Of a stretch of 64,000 bases of DNA, positions 9,528 to 18,526 are shown in pieces (position 1 is the stretch's first letter; each line of letters begins with the position of its first letter). Made by a program: the position numbers and the translations under genes. A model generated the notes under the pieces. It was not told the origin of the DNA, searched no databases, and was given only the letters and a program-made list of their open reading frames with translations. The DNA comes from Thioploca ingrica (GTDB taxonomy: Bacteria > Pseudomonadota > Gammaproteobacteria > Beggiatoales > Beggiatoaceae): assembly GCA_000828835.1 (NCBI GenBank), contig AP014633.1, positions 310,001 through 374,000 on the forward strand. Direction: 5' to 3'.

Positions 9528-9684
9528 CACTGCCGTCAACTTAAGCGATTTGAGCTTCCCTCTCTCCTTGGGAGAGGGCTGGGGTGAGGGAAACCATTCG
9601 GTGAGGGTTCAAGCCTATTTGACCCTCACCCCTAACCCCTCTCCCAGCGGGCGAGGGGAAGTTTTCCTTAACTTAATGGCAGTG
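9528..9684. mobile_element. MITE-like element with 17-bp terminal inverted repeats
   Basis: The left end CACTGCCGTCAACTTAA (9528-9544) is inverted relative to the right end TTAACTTAATGGCAGTG (9668-9684), matching at 14 of 17 positions. Between them lies a long imperfect palindrome (9559-9644): a CTCTCC/GGAGAGG-GGTGAGGG arm facing CCCTCACCCC-CCCTCTCCC. The right end is identical over 17 bases to the right end of the element at 47570-47686. No transposase is inside, so it would be mobilised in trans. Clear target duplications are not visible. Confidence 0.65.
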
Positions 9685-9771
9685 GAGCGTAGGGCGCACC
9701 CCGCATACCATTGATCACTTAATTTCAAAAAAATTCTAGCGGTGGGATAAAATGAGCTGGTAAATTCATCA

Positions 9772-12700
9772 TTAAAATACTTCAAAACACTGTTGTCCCA
9801 TCACCCATAATCCCTTGTCTTTCGTTTCAAACACCTCGTTTTGCTCCGGCGAGAGAATCCCGTACAAACAATATTGACCGGTGGGTAAACTCGTGGATAA
9901 GGTTAAATCGAACAACGTCAAGGAACTGTGCGGTTTTCGTTGACCATACCAAGGTTTGGCTTCATTGACTGTTCTTAAGTCATTGGTGGCTTGGTTGAGG
10001 GTAAAAAAGTTGCCATCCGGTAAGACCACTGCGGCATAGAGGTCATAACCCCAACCTAAATCTTCGGTGAGCGTCGCTTTGAATAGTTCACCCCGTTGGT
10101 AGCGGGTTTTATCCAAGTAAATCTGAACTTGTGCCTGAGTAGGTGGATCAATTCCTCCTGTCATGGTTAGCGTAACGGGTATGTCACTACTAGCAACATT
10201 GCGGTTTTCGTCTTCGGCATAGAAAGTAATAGAATAATCACCATTGTATATCGCATCATTCCAAGTCGTTTGCCAGGTTTCTTGATAATTTGGTGTTTGT
10301 CCTAACGAAACACGTGGATAAGCTAAGATCGGTGTACCGTTGGTATCCAGCACTAAGTTCATTTTGGGTGGTCTTATCACTGCCCACGCACGCTTAACTT
10401 GACCTGAAGTCTTGGCCGTTAGCATAACCTCTTGACCTACCTGCAAACGACTTGAGGAGATCGCACTTTCAATGGCGAACGTATCGTCACCGGTAATTTT
10501 AGACAAGTTGTTGAGGTAATGTTTACCCAATTCGCCATGAGTACCATCATAAAACTGTGGGATTTGTTCAATATTCTGACTTTTATCGTCGGTAGAAGCG
10601 GTTGTTAATTTAGAGAGGTCTCCCACTAATTTTTGCTGTTCTTTATTAGCGTAATCAAAGGCTTCTTTGAAAGTCATCCCTTTATCTAAACTCTTGGCAA
10701 AAGAACGACTAAATCCTTGTTTGTCAGCACGGTCAAAATAGGCCACCGTGTCGTTGGTACTGCTAATGATTGCGCGGCGAAAACGTTCATCCAGGAGTTG
10801 TTGCGAAAAAGTCCCTGAGTAACAAGCGTCTATCAGGAGGAGGAGATCATTACCGGTTGCGGTTTGATAGTCATCTAAAAGCATTTTAAACTCTGGAGCC
10901 GTTATTTTGTCAATCTTGCTCAGTTGTAATTTATCGGTACTACCGTGGTCAATGAAGAATAGGTAAAGTGGCAGATCGAGTTTACCGCGTGCTTTGGCCC
11001 AGTCTAGGGCAGCTTTAACATCTTCAATCGTTATGGGGCGTTCTGGTTTGGGAGCATCCACGATATGGTCATCAAAACCGTCACCATTAAAGTCTGACCA
11101 GCCTTTAGGAGTTAGGTAATAAATTTCATCGTTATCAAAACCGCGTTTGTTAAGGACGTTATAAAAGTTACTACTGATGAATTCAGTGGTATCCCAAAGG
11201 GTGTTCTCGGATTGGGCACCACCACCCGCGATGATGATAGCGGCTCGTTGGTTAGCTTGTAGAGCTTGACAGGTGGCATCATCCACCGCTTGCTGAGTAC
11301 ACAGAGCAGTTTTTTGTCCAAAAGTAAGATAAGTTAAGCCATCTCCCAATGTTCCTATCCAGAGTCCACTTTGCTGATCCAGTAATAACGTTGAAATAAA
11401 TTTATCATTCAAACCGGAGTTAGTTTCATCAAAAAATGTCCATTGATTCTCTATACTGAGATGTAGTAAACCGCCGGGGGTTGCTATCCATAATCCGCCT
11501 TGTCCATCGTTTGATAGAGTAGTGACCCAATTCATCGGTAATGGCGAGTTACTGGTGTTAAATATCGTCCATTGATGATCAGCACTAAAATGGGCTAAGC
11601 CACCTTGATGCTCTAGGTCCCACCAAAAAGTGCCTATCCAGAGTCCATCTTGGTTGTCAAGCAATAACGTTTCTATGTTGTTAGAAGGTAAGGAAGAATT
11701 AGCGATGTTGAAAATAGTCCATTGCTGATCAGCACTGAGATGCGCCAAACCACCACCGCTTCTCTCTTCAACGCTAATACGTCCCATCGTACCTATCCAA
11801 AGTCCATTGTTACCATCATGGATTAAACTTGAAACTACGTTATCCGGCAACTGAGAATTTTCAGTGTTAAAAATGGTCCACTGTCCATTATCGTTAAGAT
11901 GGGTTAAACCGCCACCAATCAATTTTTCTACACTAAGATCTTCTACGGTTCCTACCCAAACACCATTTTTCCCATCGTCTAATAATGCGAATACGCTATT
12001 ATAAGGTAATGGTGAATTTTCGGTGTTAAAAATCGTCGATTTTTCATCGGCATGACGATGGATTAATCCGCCAGTCGTTCCTATCCAGATGCCATCATGA
12101 CCGTCAGTGGCTAAAGAAAGAATCCCATTGCTAGGTAATTCTGAATTGATCGTATTAAAAACTACCCACTGTTTATCAACAGTACGATAAGCTAAACCAT
12201 CGTTAAGCGTACCTAGCCACAAATTTCCTTGAGCATCATTGACTAATGCAGAAATTTGGTTGCCAGGAATGCTTATTTCCTTGGTCTCGAAAGTAACCCA
12301 TTCCTGTTTAGCGTTAAAATAACTGACGCCCCAAAAGCTACCCACCCATAAACCACCCTTTTTATCACTGGCTAAGCCGGTAACTCCTTTAGAAGGAAGG
12401 TTAGGGTTATTCGATATGGTCCATTCTCCATTCGCACTGAGATGAGCTAATCCACTGCCCAACGTACCCATCCACAAGCCCCCGTGCCCATCACTCAGGA
12501 GGGTACTGACCCAATAATTATCTGGTAACTCAGAATTGTCAGAATTAAAAATCGTCCACTCGCCGTTAGCATGACGATGTACTAAACCACCGCCAACAAA
12601 TTGATTATCTTGTTGAATTGTGGCTGCACCTATCCATAAACCACCGTAACCGTCATCTAATAAAGCTTGAATGCCGCCATTAAGAGGGAGTGGTGAATTT

Positions 12701-13323
12701 TCAGAACTAAAAACTGACCATTGATTATTCGCGTCACGATAAAACAAGTAACCTCCATGAGTACCGACCCACAAACCACCTTGCTGATCCGCTAACAAAG
12801 ATTCCACCCAGGTATCCGGTAATTTAAAATCGCCTGGTTGAAAAACAGTTGTCCATTTGCCACTGTTGTCACGGTGCGCCAAACCTTTCATTGTTCCTAC
12901 CCACAAACCGCCTTGACCATCGTTTAGCAAGGTTTCAATGAAATCAGATAATAACGCTGAATTCTCCGTGTTAAAAACGGTCCACTGTTCTGAAGCACTG
13001 AGATAAGCCAATCCACTTCCCGGTGTCCCTATCCATAATCCGCCATGAGTATCATCAACTAGGGTCTCAATGCTACTCTCTGGAAGCCCATCTTCTTTAG
13101 TAAAAATCCGCCGATTTCCCGTTGGTATATCTAGCTTTTCTAATCCACCGTCTGTTGCTATCCATAGGGTATTACCCTCTACTGACAAAACCAGTGCCGT
13201 AATCCATTCACGATTAGTAAACACAGACCAATTGGCATTTTCAAAATTTAAGTCGGCCGCTGGTGCTATTGAAAAACTCAGCAACCACAACAATAGGATG
13301 TACATCTTTAGTGAATTAAACAT
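9772..13323 (-). CDS. Secreted beta-propeller / caspase-like (clan CD) peptidase fusion
   Basis: 1183 residues. A signal peptide ends near APAAD. Residues about 27-660 carry some 15 repeats with the GGLWIGT / DGxGGLWVG signature of the two-component-regulator propeller (Reg_prop), enough for two seven-bladed propellers. A caspase-like domain follows (about 685-880), with catalytic H793 in FFIDHGS and C834 in LLLIDACYSG, as in C13/C14-type clan CD peptidases. The C-terminal 300 residues contain beta-rich modules (one near VQIYLDKTRYQRGE). The ATG at 13323 is preferred over 13329: AGGAG lies 8 bases from the former but only 2 from the latter. Propellers here probably bind a ligand or partner that gates the peptidase (inference). 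It lies in a run of minus-strand protease genes. Confidence 0.9.
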   Translation of the reverse strand: MFNSLKMYILLLWLLSFSIAPAADLNFENANWSVFTNREWITALVLSVEGNTLWIATDGGLEKLDIPTGNRRIFTKEDGLPESSIETLVDDTHGGLWIGTPGSGLAYLSASEQWTVFNTENSALLSDFIETLLNDGQGGLWVGTMKGLAHRDNSGKWTTVFQPGDFKLPDTWVESLLADQQGGLWVGTHGGYLFYRDANNQWSVFSSENSPLPLNGGIQALLDDGYGGLWIGAATIQQDNQFVGGGLVHRHANGEWTIFNSDNSELPDNYWVSTLLSDGHGGLWMGTLGSGLAHLSANGEWTISNNPNLPSKGVTGLASDKKGGLWVGSFWGVSYFNAKQEWVTFETKEISIPGNQISALVNDAQGNLWLGTLNDGLAYRTVDKQWVVFNTINSELPSNGILSLATDGHDGIWIGTTGGLIHRHADEKSTIFNTENSPLPYNSVFALLDDGKNGVWVGTVEDLSVEKLIGGGLTHLNDNGQWTIFNTENSQLPDNVVSSLIHDGNNGLWIGTMGRISVEERSGGGLAHLSADQQWTIFNIANSSLPSNNIETLLLDNQDGLWIGTFWWDLEHQGGLAHFSADHQWTIFNTSNSPLPMNWVTTLSNDGQGGLWIATPGGLLHLSIENQWTFFDETNSGLNDKFISTLLLDQQSGLWIGTLGDGLTYLTFGQKTALCTQQAVDDATCQALQANQRAAIIIAGGGAQSENTLWDTTEFISSNFYNVLNKRGFDNDEIYYLTPKGWSDFNGDGFDDHIVDAPKPERPITIEDVKAALDWAKARGKLDLPLYLFFIDHGSTDKLQLSKIDKITAPEFKMLLDDYQTATGNDLLLLIDACYSGTFSQQLLDERFRRAIISSTNDTVAYFDRADKQGFSRSFAKSLDKGMTFKEAFDYANKEQQKLVGDLSKLTTASTDDKSQNIEQIPQFYDGTHGELGKHYLNNLSKITGDDTFAIESAISSSRLQVGQEVMLTAKTSGQVKRAWAVIRPPKMNLVLDTNGTPILAYPRVSLGQTPNYQETWQTTWNDAIYNGDYSITFYAEDENRNVASSDIPVTLTMTGGIDPPTQAQVQIYLDKTRYQRGELFKATLTEDLGWGYDLYAAVVLPDGNFFTLNQATNDLRTVNEAKPWYGQRKPHSSLTLFDLTLSTSLPTGQYCLYGILSPEQNEVFETKDKGLWVMGQQCFEVF

Positions 13324-13362
13324 GATCATTTCTCCTCGTCAGAATCAGAATTAGCAGAATTT

Positions 13363-13414
13363 TAGAATTTTCAGAATGAATTTGGCAGAAATGTAGAATT
13401 TTCAGAATGAATTT
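13363..13414. repeat. Pair of 21-bp direct repeats
   Basis: TAGAATTTTCAGAATGAATTT occurs at 13363-13383 and again at 13394-13414, 31 bases apart, in the leader of the propeller-caspase gene. A partial third copy (CAGAATTAGCAGAATTTTAG) precedes it. Function unknown; direct repeats at promoter distance could be operator sites or simple replication slippage. Confidence 0.7.
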
Positions 13415-13474
13415 TGAAGTTTATCCGGTTAGTTCTTTAATTCTGATTTTGACAGTTAGGGTAAATTGGAGCAA

Positions 13475-14230
13475 TTACAATTCCTTCACCTCCATCGAGT
13501 CACTGTAGACTTCAATTCCCAACTGTTTAGCTACTGGGCACGCTTTGGCATCAACCATCGGCGAAATCACCAACATTCGCGTGACTGGCCGCTGATGCTT
13601 CTTCTCGTAAAAACGAACCTTACGTTCAAAACTATACATCCCGGCTTTGTCTATGGAAGATTTGATTTCGCAAATAATCAACAGACCATTTTTGATAATC
13701 ACATCTAACTCAATTTGGTCAGGTCGCCCAAACACCACGCCTTCATCATCATAGTCATTAATATTGAGCACCTGCACCCCAAAACTCTTTTCCAAAATCC
13801 CCACCAACGCATTGCGGAAGGAACTTTCTGATTTAATTCCCCAATGAGCACCGATGGCAGTAATACTGCGGTCATATTTCTTGGCGACGGCCATAATAGC
13901 TTCGTGCATCCTATCAAATTCACGTTTGGCATCCTCCCATTTACGATTTTGTTCATCCCACTTACGGTTTTGTTCTTGAGTATATTCCTCCCATTTGCGG
14001 TTTTGTTCTGCGGTGTACTTTTCCCATTTGCGCGTTTGTTCTTCTCGGTCTCGTCTTAATTCTCCTAAAAGTTGGTAGAATCGGTCATCGGTTTCTTTAC
14101 GATCCGCAAAATTCTGCCGCGCTAAGTCCAAAACTAGCCCTTGAATTTGCGCGTTTTGCTGCACAAGCGTGGGTAATCTCTGCAAAATCAGTTGGTCAAG
14201 TTGCTCAGAATCGATGGTCAGTTGGGTCAT
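13475..14230 (-). CDS. DUF3782-type PD-(D/E)XK nuclease-fold protein with coiled-coil stalk
   Basis: 251 residues from the ATG at 14230 (a TTG five codons upstream is in frame, but GAGG is well placed for the ATG). The N-terminal half is a long coiled coil containing near-identical NRKWEEYTQEQ / NRKWDEQ units, so stalk length is repeat-encoded. The C-terminal half (about 135-251) has the nuclease-fold pattern: IELD followed by ICEIKSS, the D...ExK catalytic set. DUF3782 proteins of this shape are frequent in cyanobacteria and large sulfur bacteria; activity has not been established. It sits between the C11 and caspase-like peptidase genes on the same strand. Confidence 0.85.
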   Translation of the reverse strand: MTQLTIDSEQLDQLILQRLPTLVQQNAQIQGLVLDLARQNFADRKETDDRFYQLLGELRRDREEQTRKWEKYTAEQNRKWEEYTQEQNRKWDEQNRKWEDAKREFDRMHEAIMAVAKKYDRSITAIGAHWGIKSESSFRNALVGILEKSFGVQVLNINDYDDEGVVFGRPDQIELDVIIKNGLLIICEIKSSIDKAGMYSFERKVRFYEKKHQRPVTRMLVISPMVDAKACPVAKQLGIEVYSDSMEVKEL

Positions 14231-14287
14231 ATTGATTTTCCTCAAGGTATAGAGTCCAAAACCGATTTTGGACTCGTCAATGATTAT

Positions 14288-16555
14288 TTAAAAAACGTTA
14301 AGACGTACACCGGCTTTGAACTGAAAATCGGTCGAGCGGCAACTTTCATCTTCATCGTTTGCTTGGCACACACAATCTCCTTTATCACAGAGCGATTCAA
14401 ACTGCGGTTGATTGTTGTGACTAAAATAACTCGCTGCAATAACCGCTTTTTGCAGGTCACACATTGAGTTAAGAATAGGGGCCGTCTCACCTACTACCAG
14501 CGAACGACTTTGCTGTGAACTCAGTTTACCCTCTTGCAGGTGGAGTACGGTAGGTGTGAGGGTATCGCCGGTGGAGAGCGGTTCATCGCGTCCCCAAAGA
14601 CTTGATTGCTGTGGTAAGACACTACAAGCCTTCCAACTCGCATTTTCATCTTGGCAGAGCGTGAGAATCGCCGGTCGGTCATTGTATAAAACCTCGGCCA
14701 GCCGTAATCTCTGGCTTTCGGTCACAGTGAGGTTGCTGCATTCCGTTTTACTGACACAGAGTTGATATTGACAGGCTTCTTGACCCTTGACTCCAATGGC
14801 TAAATTTTGTTCTAAGGGTTGATAACGATAGAGCGGTTTAATCAAGTAAACATCCATCCCTTGTTCAGCCGGCTGACCGTAATAGCCGTCAATAGAGATT
14901 ACCTCATCAGCTTGCAATTCCAACCATCTGGCAGCGGCGCAAATGAAGCCACTTAGACAAACAAATTCTCCATTGGGTTCAAAGGTATCAGCTTGGCGTC
15001 GCTGGCTATAATAGTCTAACGCTTGGCTGAATTGCGTATAGGCCGCCGGTAATACCGGTAAGTATGATTTCTCGCTACCAATATCGATGCTGATACGTCC
15101 AGCTTCTGGATTAATAGCTTTGACTGGGTCGTTGGTTTCATAATCGACCACTAGCCGCTGAAGGTTCGTTTGCAATTCTTCAGCGTAAGATTTTAATTGT
15201 GGAAACTGTAGAGAAATAGTTTGCAGAAAATTGTAAAGGTCAATACGAATAGTTTGCTGTTCGTCTAATGAACGCAATAATCTGCCGGTTTCTTTGATTG
15301 GGTAGCCGGGTACCCGAATGATACCTTGACTCAAAGCTTCATAACTGAGGAACCCTTCTTCCTTGAATTTATTTCCCAGTTCCTCGGCAAACTGACTGAA
15401 AGCCTCGCTAAATGTCGACAACTGGGTGAGGTCAAGGACGCTGTAAGTAATTTGAGAGGTGTTGAAAGTTTTTACCGCTTTACTCTGTTGGATATAGCCT
15501 TCTTTAGCTAGCTGGCCTACAACAATCCCCTCAGTGGGCAAAGCTGTGCTCAATTGACGAAGTAAATAAGTGTAGTCTATCCCATGTGCCGGTTCTATTT
15601 CCGCTGAGCCAGCCATCGCGTTGGCTACCGTAGCCGTAATTTCTGCGACTTCGATAGTAGCCATAACGCAGGCATCGTAGATAACAAGATCCAGCGGTTT
15701 GCCAAGCCCAGGACGAATCGTTTGAAAGGCCTGATGCAGTTGTGAGAGACTCATCATTTGCTCATTGGCATTTTTGGAAGTATCTTGGCCAAAACCTTGG
15801 GTACCACCGCCGTGATTCCACAAAATGAGCGCATTTTGTCGGGCTGGGAATTTATCTTTGGCCCACAAGACAAAATCGCTTAAGGTTTGAGGATTCCCCA
15901 TGGATTGTTCACCTAAATCTTCTAACACATACCATTGCCCATCCCGGATAAGCGAACGTTTGACCGTTTTCCAGCCTTCACGACTGGAACCCCCGGTAGC
16001 AATCACGACGTTGATATTGCGGTTTTCGGGGAATTGCATTCCGGCTAACATTTCTAAAATGTCCTTACTGGCGTTTCCCAACGTTTTTGCGGCCACTCTC
16101 TCTAAAGTTGAACCCACCTGATAAACCATGACTGTCCAAGCCTTTTCTTCGCTAGTCAGCGGAGGTGTGTTCTCAAAGATTCTTAGATATTTCTGCTGTT
16201 CAATGAGGTCACTAAAAGAATGACCAACGCCAGCATAGAGCTTGATGCCTTGCAATGAGTCCGCTGAAAAAGGGCCGAAACAATTAGGTCTGATTTTTTT
16301 CTCAAGAAACACCGGGGGATCAATCGGGGGTTGCCAAGCAGTGAAATTAATTGCACCGGTAGTAGTGGGCGAGAGGAAGAGCAAGTCTTTATCGTCTACC
16401 GTTAAGGCTAGATATATCTCTTTTTCAGCCGAATCCAGAAGAAAACAAAACGAAGTGCCTTGAGGACTGGGAGTGATATTAATACTGGCTAAGTCGTAGA
16501 TAGCAAAGGTAGGAAAGGTGAGCAGGTAACAACAGATGAATAGTTTGATACGCAT
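14288..16555 (-). CDS. Clostripain-like C11 cysteine peptidase, secreted
   Basis: 755 residues. A short signal peptide (to about residue 18) precedes a beta-rich N-terminal region. The C11 core (about 138-420) begins AWTVMVYQVGS and carries the catalytic H248 in LWNHGGG and C296 in IYDACVMAT. The C-terminal 300 residues are Cys-rich and lack an obvious family. Clan CD peptidases of this type cut after basic residues; specificity here is not readable. GAGGA lies 8 bases from the ATG. The gene is 57 bases upstream of the DUF3782 gene and on the same strand as the metzincin and propeller-caspase genes, suggesting a secreted proteolytic cluster. Confidence 0.92.
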   Translation of the reverse strand: MRIKLFICCYLLTFPTFAIYDLASINITPSPQGTSFCFLLDSAEKEIYLALTVDDKDLLFLSPTTTGAINFTAWQPPIDPPVFLEKKIRPNCFGPFSADSLQGIKLYAGVGHSFSDLIEQQKYLRIFENTPPLTSEEKAWTVMVYQVGSTLERVAAKTLGNASKDILEMLAGMQFPENRNINVVIATGGSSREGWKTVKRSLIRDGQWYVLEDLGEQSMGNPQTLSDFVLWAKDKFPARQNALILWNHGGGTQGFGQDTSKNANEQMMSLSQLHQAFQTIRPGLGKPLDLVIYDACVMATIEVAEITATVANAMAGSAEIEPAHGIDYTYLLRQLSTALPTEGIVVGQLAKEGYIQQSKAVKTFNTSQITYSVLDLTQLSTFSEAFSQFAEELGNKFKEEGFLSYEALSQGIIRVPGYPIKETGRLLRSLDEQQTIRIDLYNFLQTISLQFPQLKSYAEELQTNLQRLVVDYETNDPVKAINPEAGRISIDIGSEKSYLPVLPAAYTQFSQALDYYSQRRQADTFEPNGEFVCLSGFICAAARWLELQADEVISIDGYYGQPAEQGMDVYLIKPLYRYQPLEQNLAIGVKGQEACQYQLCVSKTECSNLTVTESQRLRLAEVLYNDRPAILTLCQDENASWKACSVLPQQSSLWGRDEPLSTGDTLTPTVLHLQEGKLSSQQSRSLVVGETAPILNSMCDLQKAVIAASYFSHNNQPQFESLCDKGDCVCQANDEDESCRSTDFQFKAGVRLNVF

Positions 16556-16619
16556 AGAAAATATCCTCTGAATTGGCAGACCTTTGGGATTGGTGAGTTC
16601 GCAAAGGTTTGTGGTTAGA

Positions 16620-18323
16620 TTACATACCCGGTAGCTGCGTGGTGGACGCCTGGAAATAATTGCCGTCAGAATCCCAATTGGAAACTACTTTAAGGATACA
16701 AATGGGTGAATCGTTGACTTGGATTCCCCAATCCATACTCAATATCAATTTTTGATTGTTATCATAGAGCCAACTCTCGGTGCGCGCTGGAATAATCCAG
16801 GTACCCCAAGTCCATTGCGGTATGTCGGGGTGATAGAGTTTCACCGTAACCGTGGAAACAGTTGGGTTATTGAACGCAATAGAGCCGCTATGCCCATCCC
16901 ATAAAGCAGCGCCCGGGCGGTAGTCATTGGGGTTATAGGTATAAGAACAACCGTTTCCGAGTGATCCTTGTGGATAAAAACCGGCAATTCCCGCTTTATC
17001 CTTGGCGGAAAGGTCAGTTTTAGGGGCTACGCAGTAGTATTCAGTGGTCGCATCGGGACATTTTTGCGGATCCGCTAAATCTTCCGCTGAAACCCAGGTT
17101 TTAGGCAGGTAATAAATCATGATGGAATTGGGGTCGAATTCAGTGACAAAAAAAGCACTTTTTGAATTGCCTTTGAGCAGGCTATCTATAACATTAGAGC
17201 GAACTTTTTGTTCATCCCATCCCCATTTTGCCAGTTCGGCAATAATCTGTGCTTCATTCCAATGGTAAGCCACATTGGGACTGTTATGTTCATGCTGTAA
17301 ACCAATCGCATGACCAAATTCGTGGAGTATCGTTCCTCTGAAATTTTCAGGAGAAGTTAAAAAACTGAATGCTAAGTTCATGGTTTCTTCATTTCGAGCT
17401 CTTTCTTGAGCATCCGTACCTACGACAGAGTATGAACCTCTTTCACGAAAACGTACCCGTATATCTGCTTCATCCCAAGAAGTTTTTCTAAAATAAATAT
17501 TGCCATATTGACTCCACGCACTGGCTGTCTCGATAACCACATCCGCTACCGCATTCTCGCAAGCACTTCTTTCCATGCCTACCGGACATACCGCTGGCGG
17601 GTTGTCAAAATTTGCACCATCAAAATCAAAGCCGACCTTTAGATTCTGACCATTAGGCCAGCGTAACGCATACTGTCCTACTAGACGACCATCGCTTTCT
17701 TCAGTAAGCAACGGGGTAACGTCTATCCGAACGGGCTGTTTTGCTTGTTCTACCGCTTTGGTATTGACGGCTTCTGGTATAATCTCTGCGACTATATCAA
17801 TTGGCAATTGGTTGGTTATCAACGTGCCGTCTTCAAGCAAATACCCAAAATAAACTTGCACCTGGCTTTCTGGCAAAAGCCCATTGTAAATCTCGAGGGA
17901 ATGGTTAGCTTGTAATGGGATTAGTTTTACAAAAGGGACGAGGCTAGTCACTTCAGAATTCCAGGGCAATATCCTCCCATCTTCGGCTAACATGAGCGAA
18001 ATGATATTATTGGGGGCATCTAGAGTAGAATAATGAACATAAACCACGAAGTCGGCCATTTTTCCCAGATGATTGGGATCAACCTTAATTTCACCTCTGA
18101 TTTTAACGGGATTGGCTACGTTGATATTACCATCACCACGGAAAAGTTCTTCTTTAATTGAAAAACCACCGCTGAAAGTCGCCGTAGTTTTAACGGGTCG
18201 TCCTTCAATATCAATACCCTGAGTGCCTAATTCAGGCAACTCCGCCGCTAATGTCTTCAATGGAATAAGCCCCAATGAAATGAGTAGCCCTAGGGTTGCA
18301 AGTAATCTGCTGAATTTCAACAT
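16620..18323 (-). CDS. Secreted metzincin zinc metallopeptidase
   Basis: 567 residues from the ATG at 18323, which has GGAGA at a good distance and begins a classical signal peptide (MLKFSRLLAT to KTLAAE). An in-frame extension to 18635 exists but runs through palindromic repeats and is not credible. The zinc site is HEFGHAIGLQH (334-344), followed by E345 as in astacins; a Met-turn-like SIMIYYLP follows. The first 200 residues form a beta-rich prodomain-like region, and the last 120 residues, with paired Cys and Trp, look like a beta-sandwich binding module. The family is between M10 (matrixin) and M12A (astacin). It is probably extracellular or periplasmic, alongside the C11 and caspase-like genes. 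Confidence 0.88.
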   Translation of the reverse strand: MLKFSRLLATLGLLISLGLIPLKTLAAELPELGTQGIDIEGRPVKTTATFSGGFSIKEELFRGDGNINVANPVKIRGEIKVDPNHLGKMADFVVYVHYSTLDAPNNIISLMLAEDGRILPWNSEVTSLVPFVKLIPLQANHSLEIYNGLLPESQVQVYFGYLLEDGTLITNQLPIDIVAEIIPEAVNTKAVEQAKQPVRIDVTPLLTEESDGRLVGQYALRWPNGQNLKVGFDFDGANFDNPPAVCPVGMERSACENAVADVVIETASAWSQYGNIYFRKTSWDEADIRVRFRERGSYSVVGTDAQERARNEETMNLAFSFLTSPENFRGTILHEFGHAIGLQHEHNSPNVAYHWNEAQIIAELAKWGWDEQKVRSNVIDSLLKGNSKSAFFVTEFDPNSIMIYYLPKTWVSAEDLADPQKCPDATTEYYCVAPKTDLSAKDKAGIAGFYPQGSLGNGCSYTYNPNDYRPGAALWDGHSGSIAFNNPTVSTVTVKLYHPDIPQWTWGTWIIPARTESWLYDNNQKLILSMDWGIQVNDSPICILKVVSNWDSDGNYFQASTTQLPGM

Positions 18324-18422
18324 AGATGAGTTCTCCGATAAAATGATTGGAAATGTTATTAGCGGTAATGGATTCCACCTACGTGACACCGGCGATCCCC
18401 TTTTAAGCCGTAACCGTAGTAG

Positions 18423-18526
18423 TAGGGTGGGCACCGATGCCCACCTAAATGAGGGTGGGCAACGCTTCGCTTTTGCCCACCCTACCTGGCTAAAGTGTAT
18501 GACGCTTCGCTTATACACCCTACGCG
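18423..18526. repeat. Cluster of short palindromic repeats
   Basis: Three consecutive hairpin-forming units: TAGGGTGGGCA-CCGA-TGCCCACCTA, GGGTGGGCAA-CGCTTCGCT-TTTGCCCACCC, and GTGTATGACGCTTCGCTTATACAC followed by CCTACGCGC. The loop word CGCTTCGCT recurs. Such elements are dispersed in large sulfur bacterial genomes. This cluster directly abuts the stop codon at 18527 and may also act as a bidirectional terminator. Confidence 0.8.

Noticed and set aside
9508-9714. 68-codon plus-strand frame
   Set aside because: It lies almost wholly inside the MITE-like element and encodes its palindrome.
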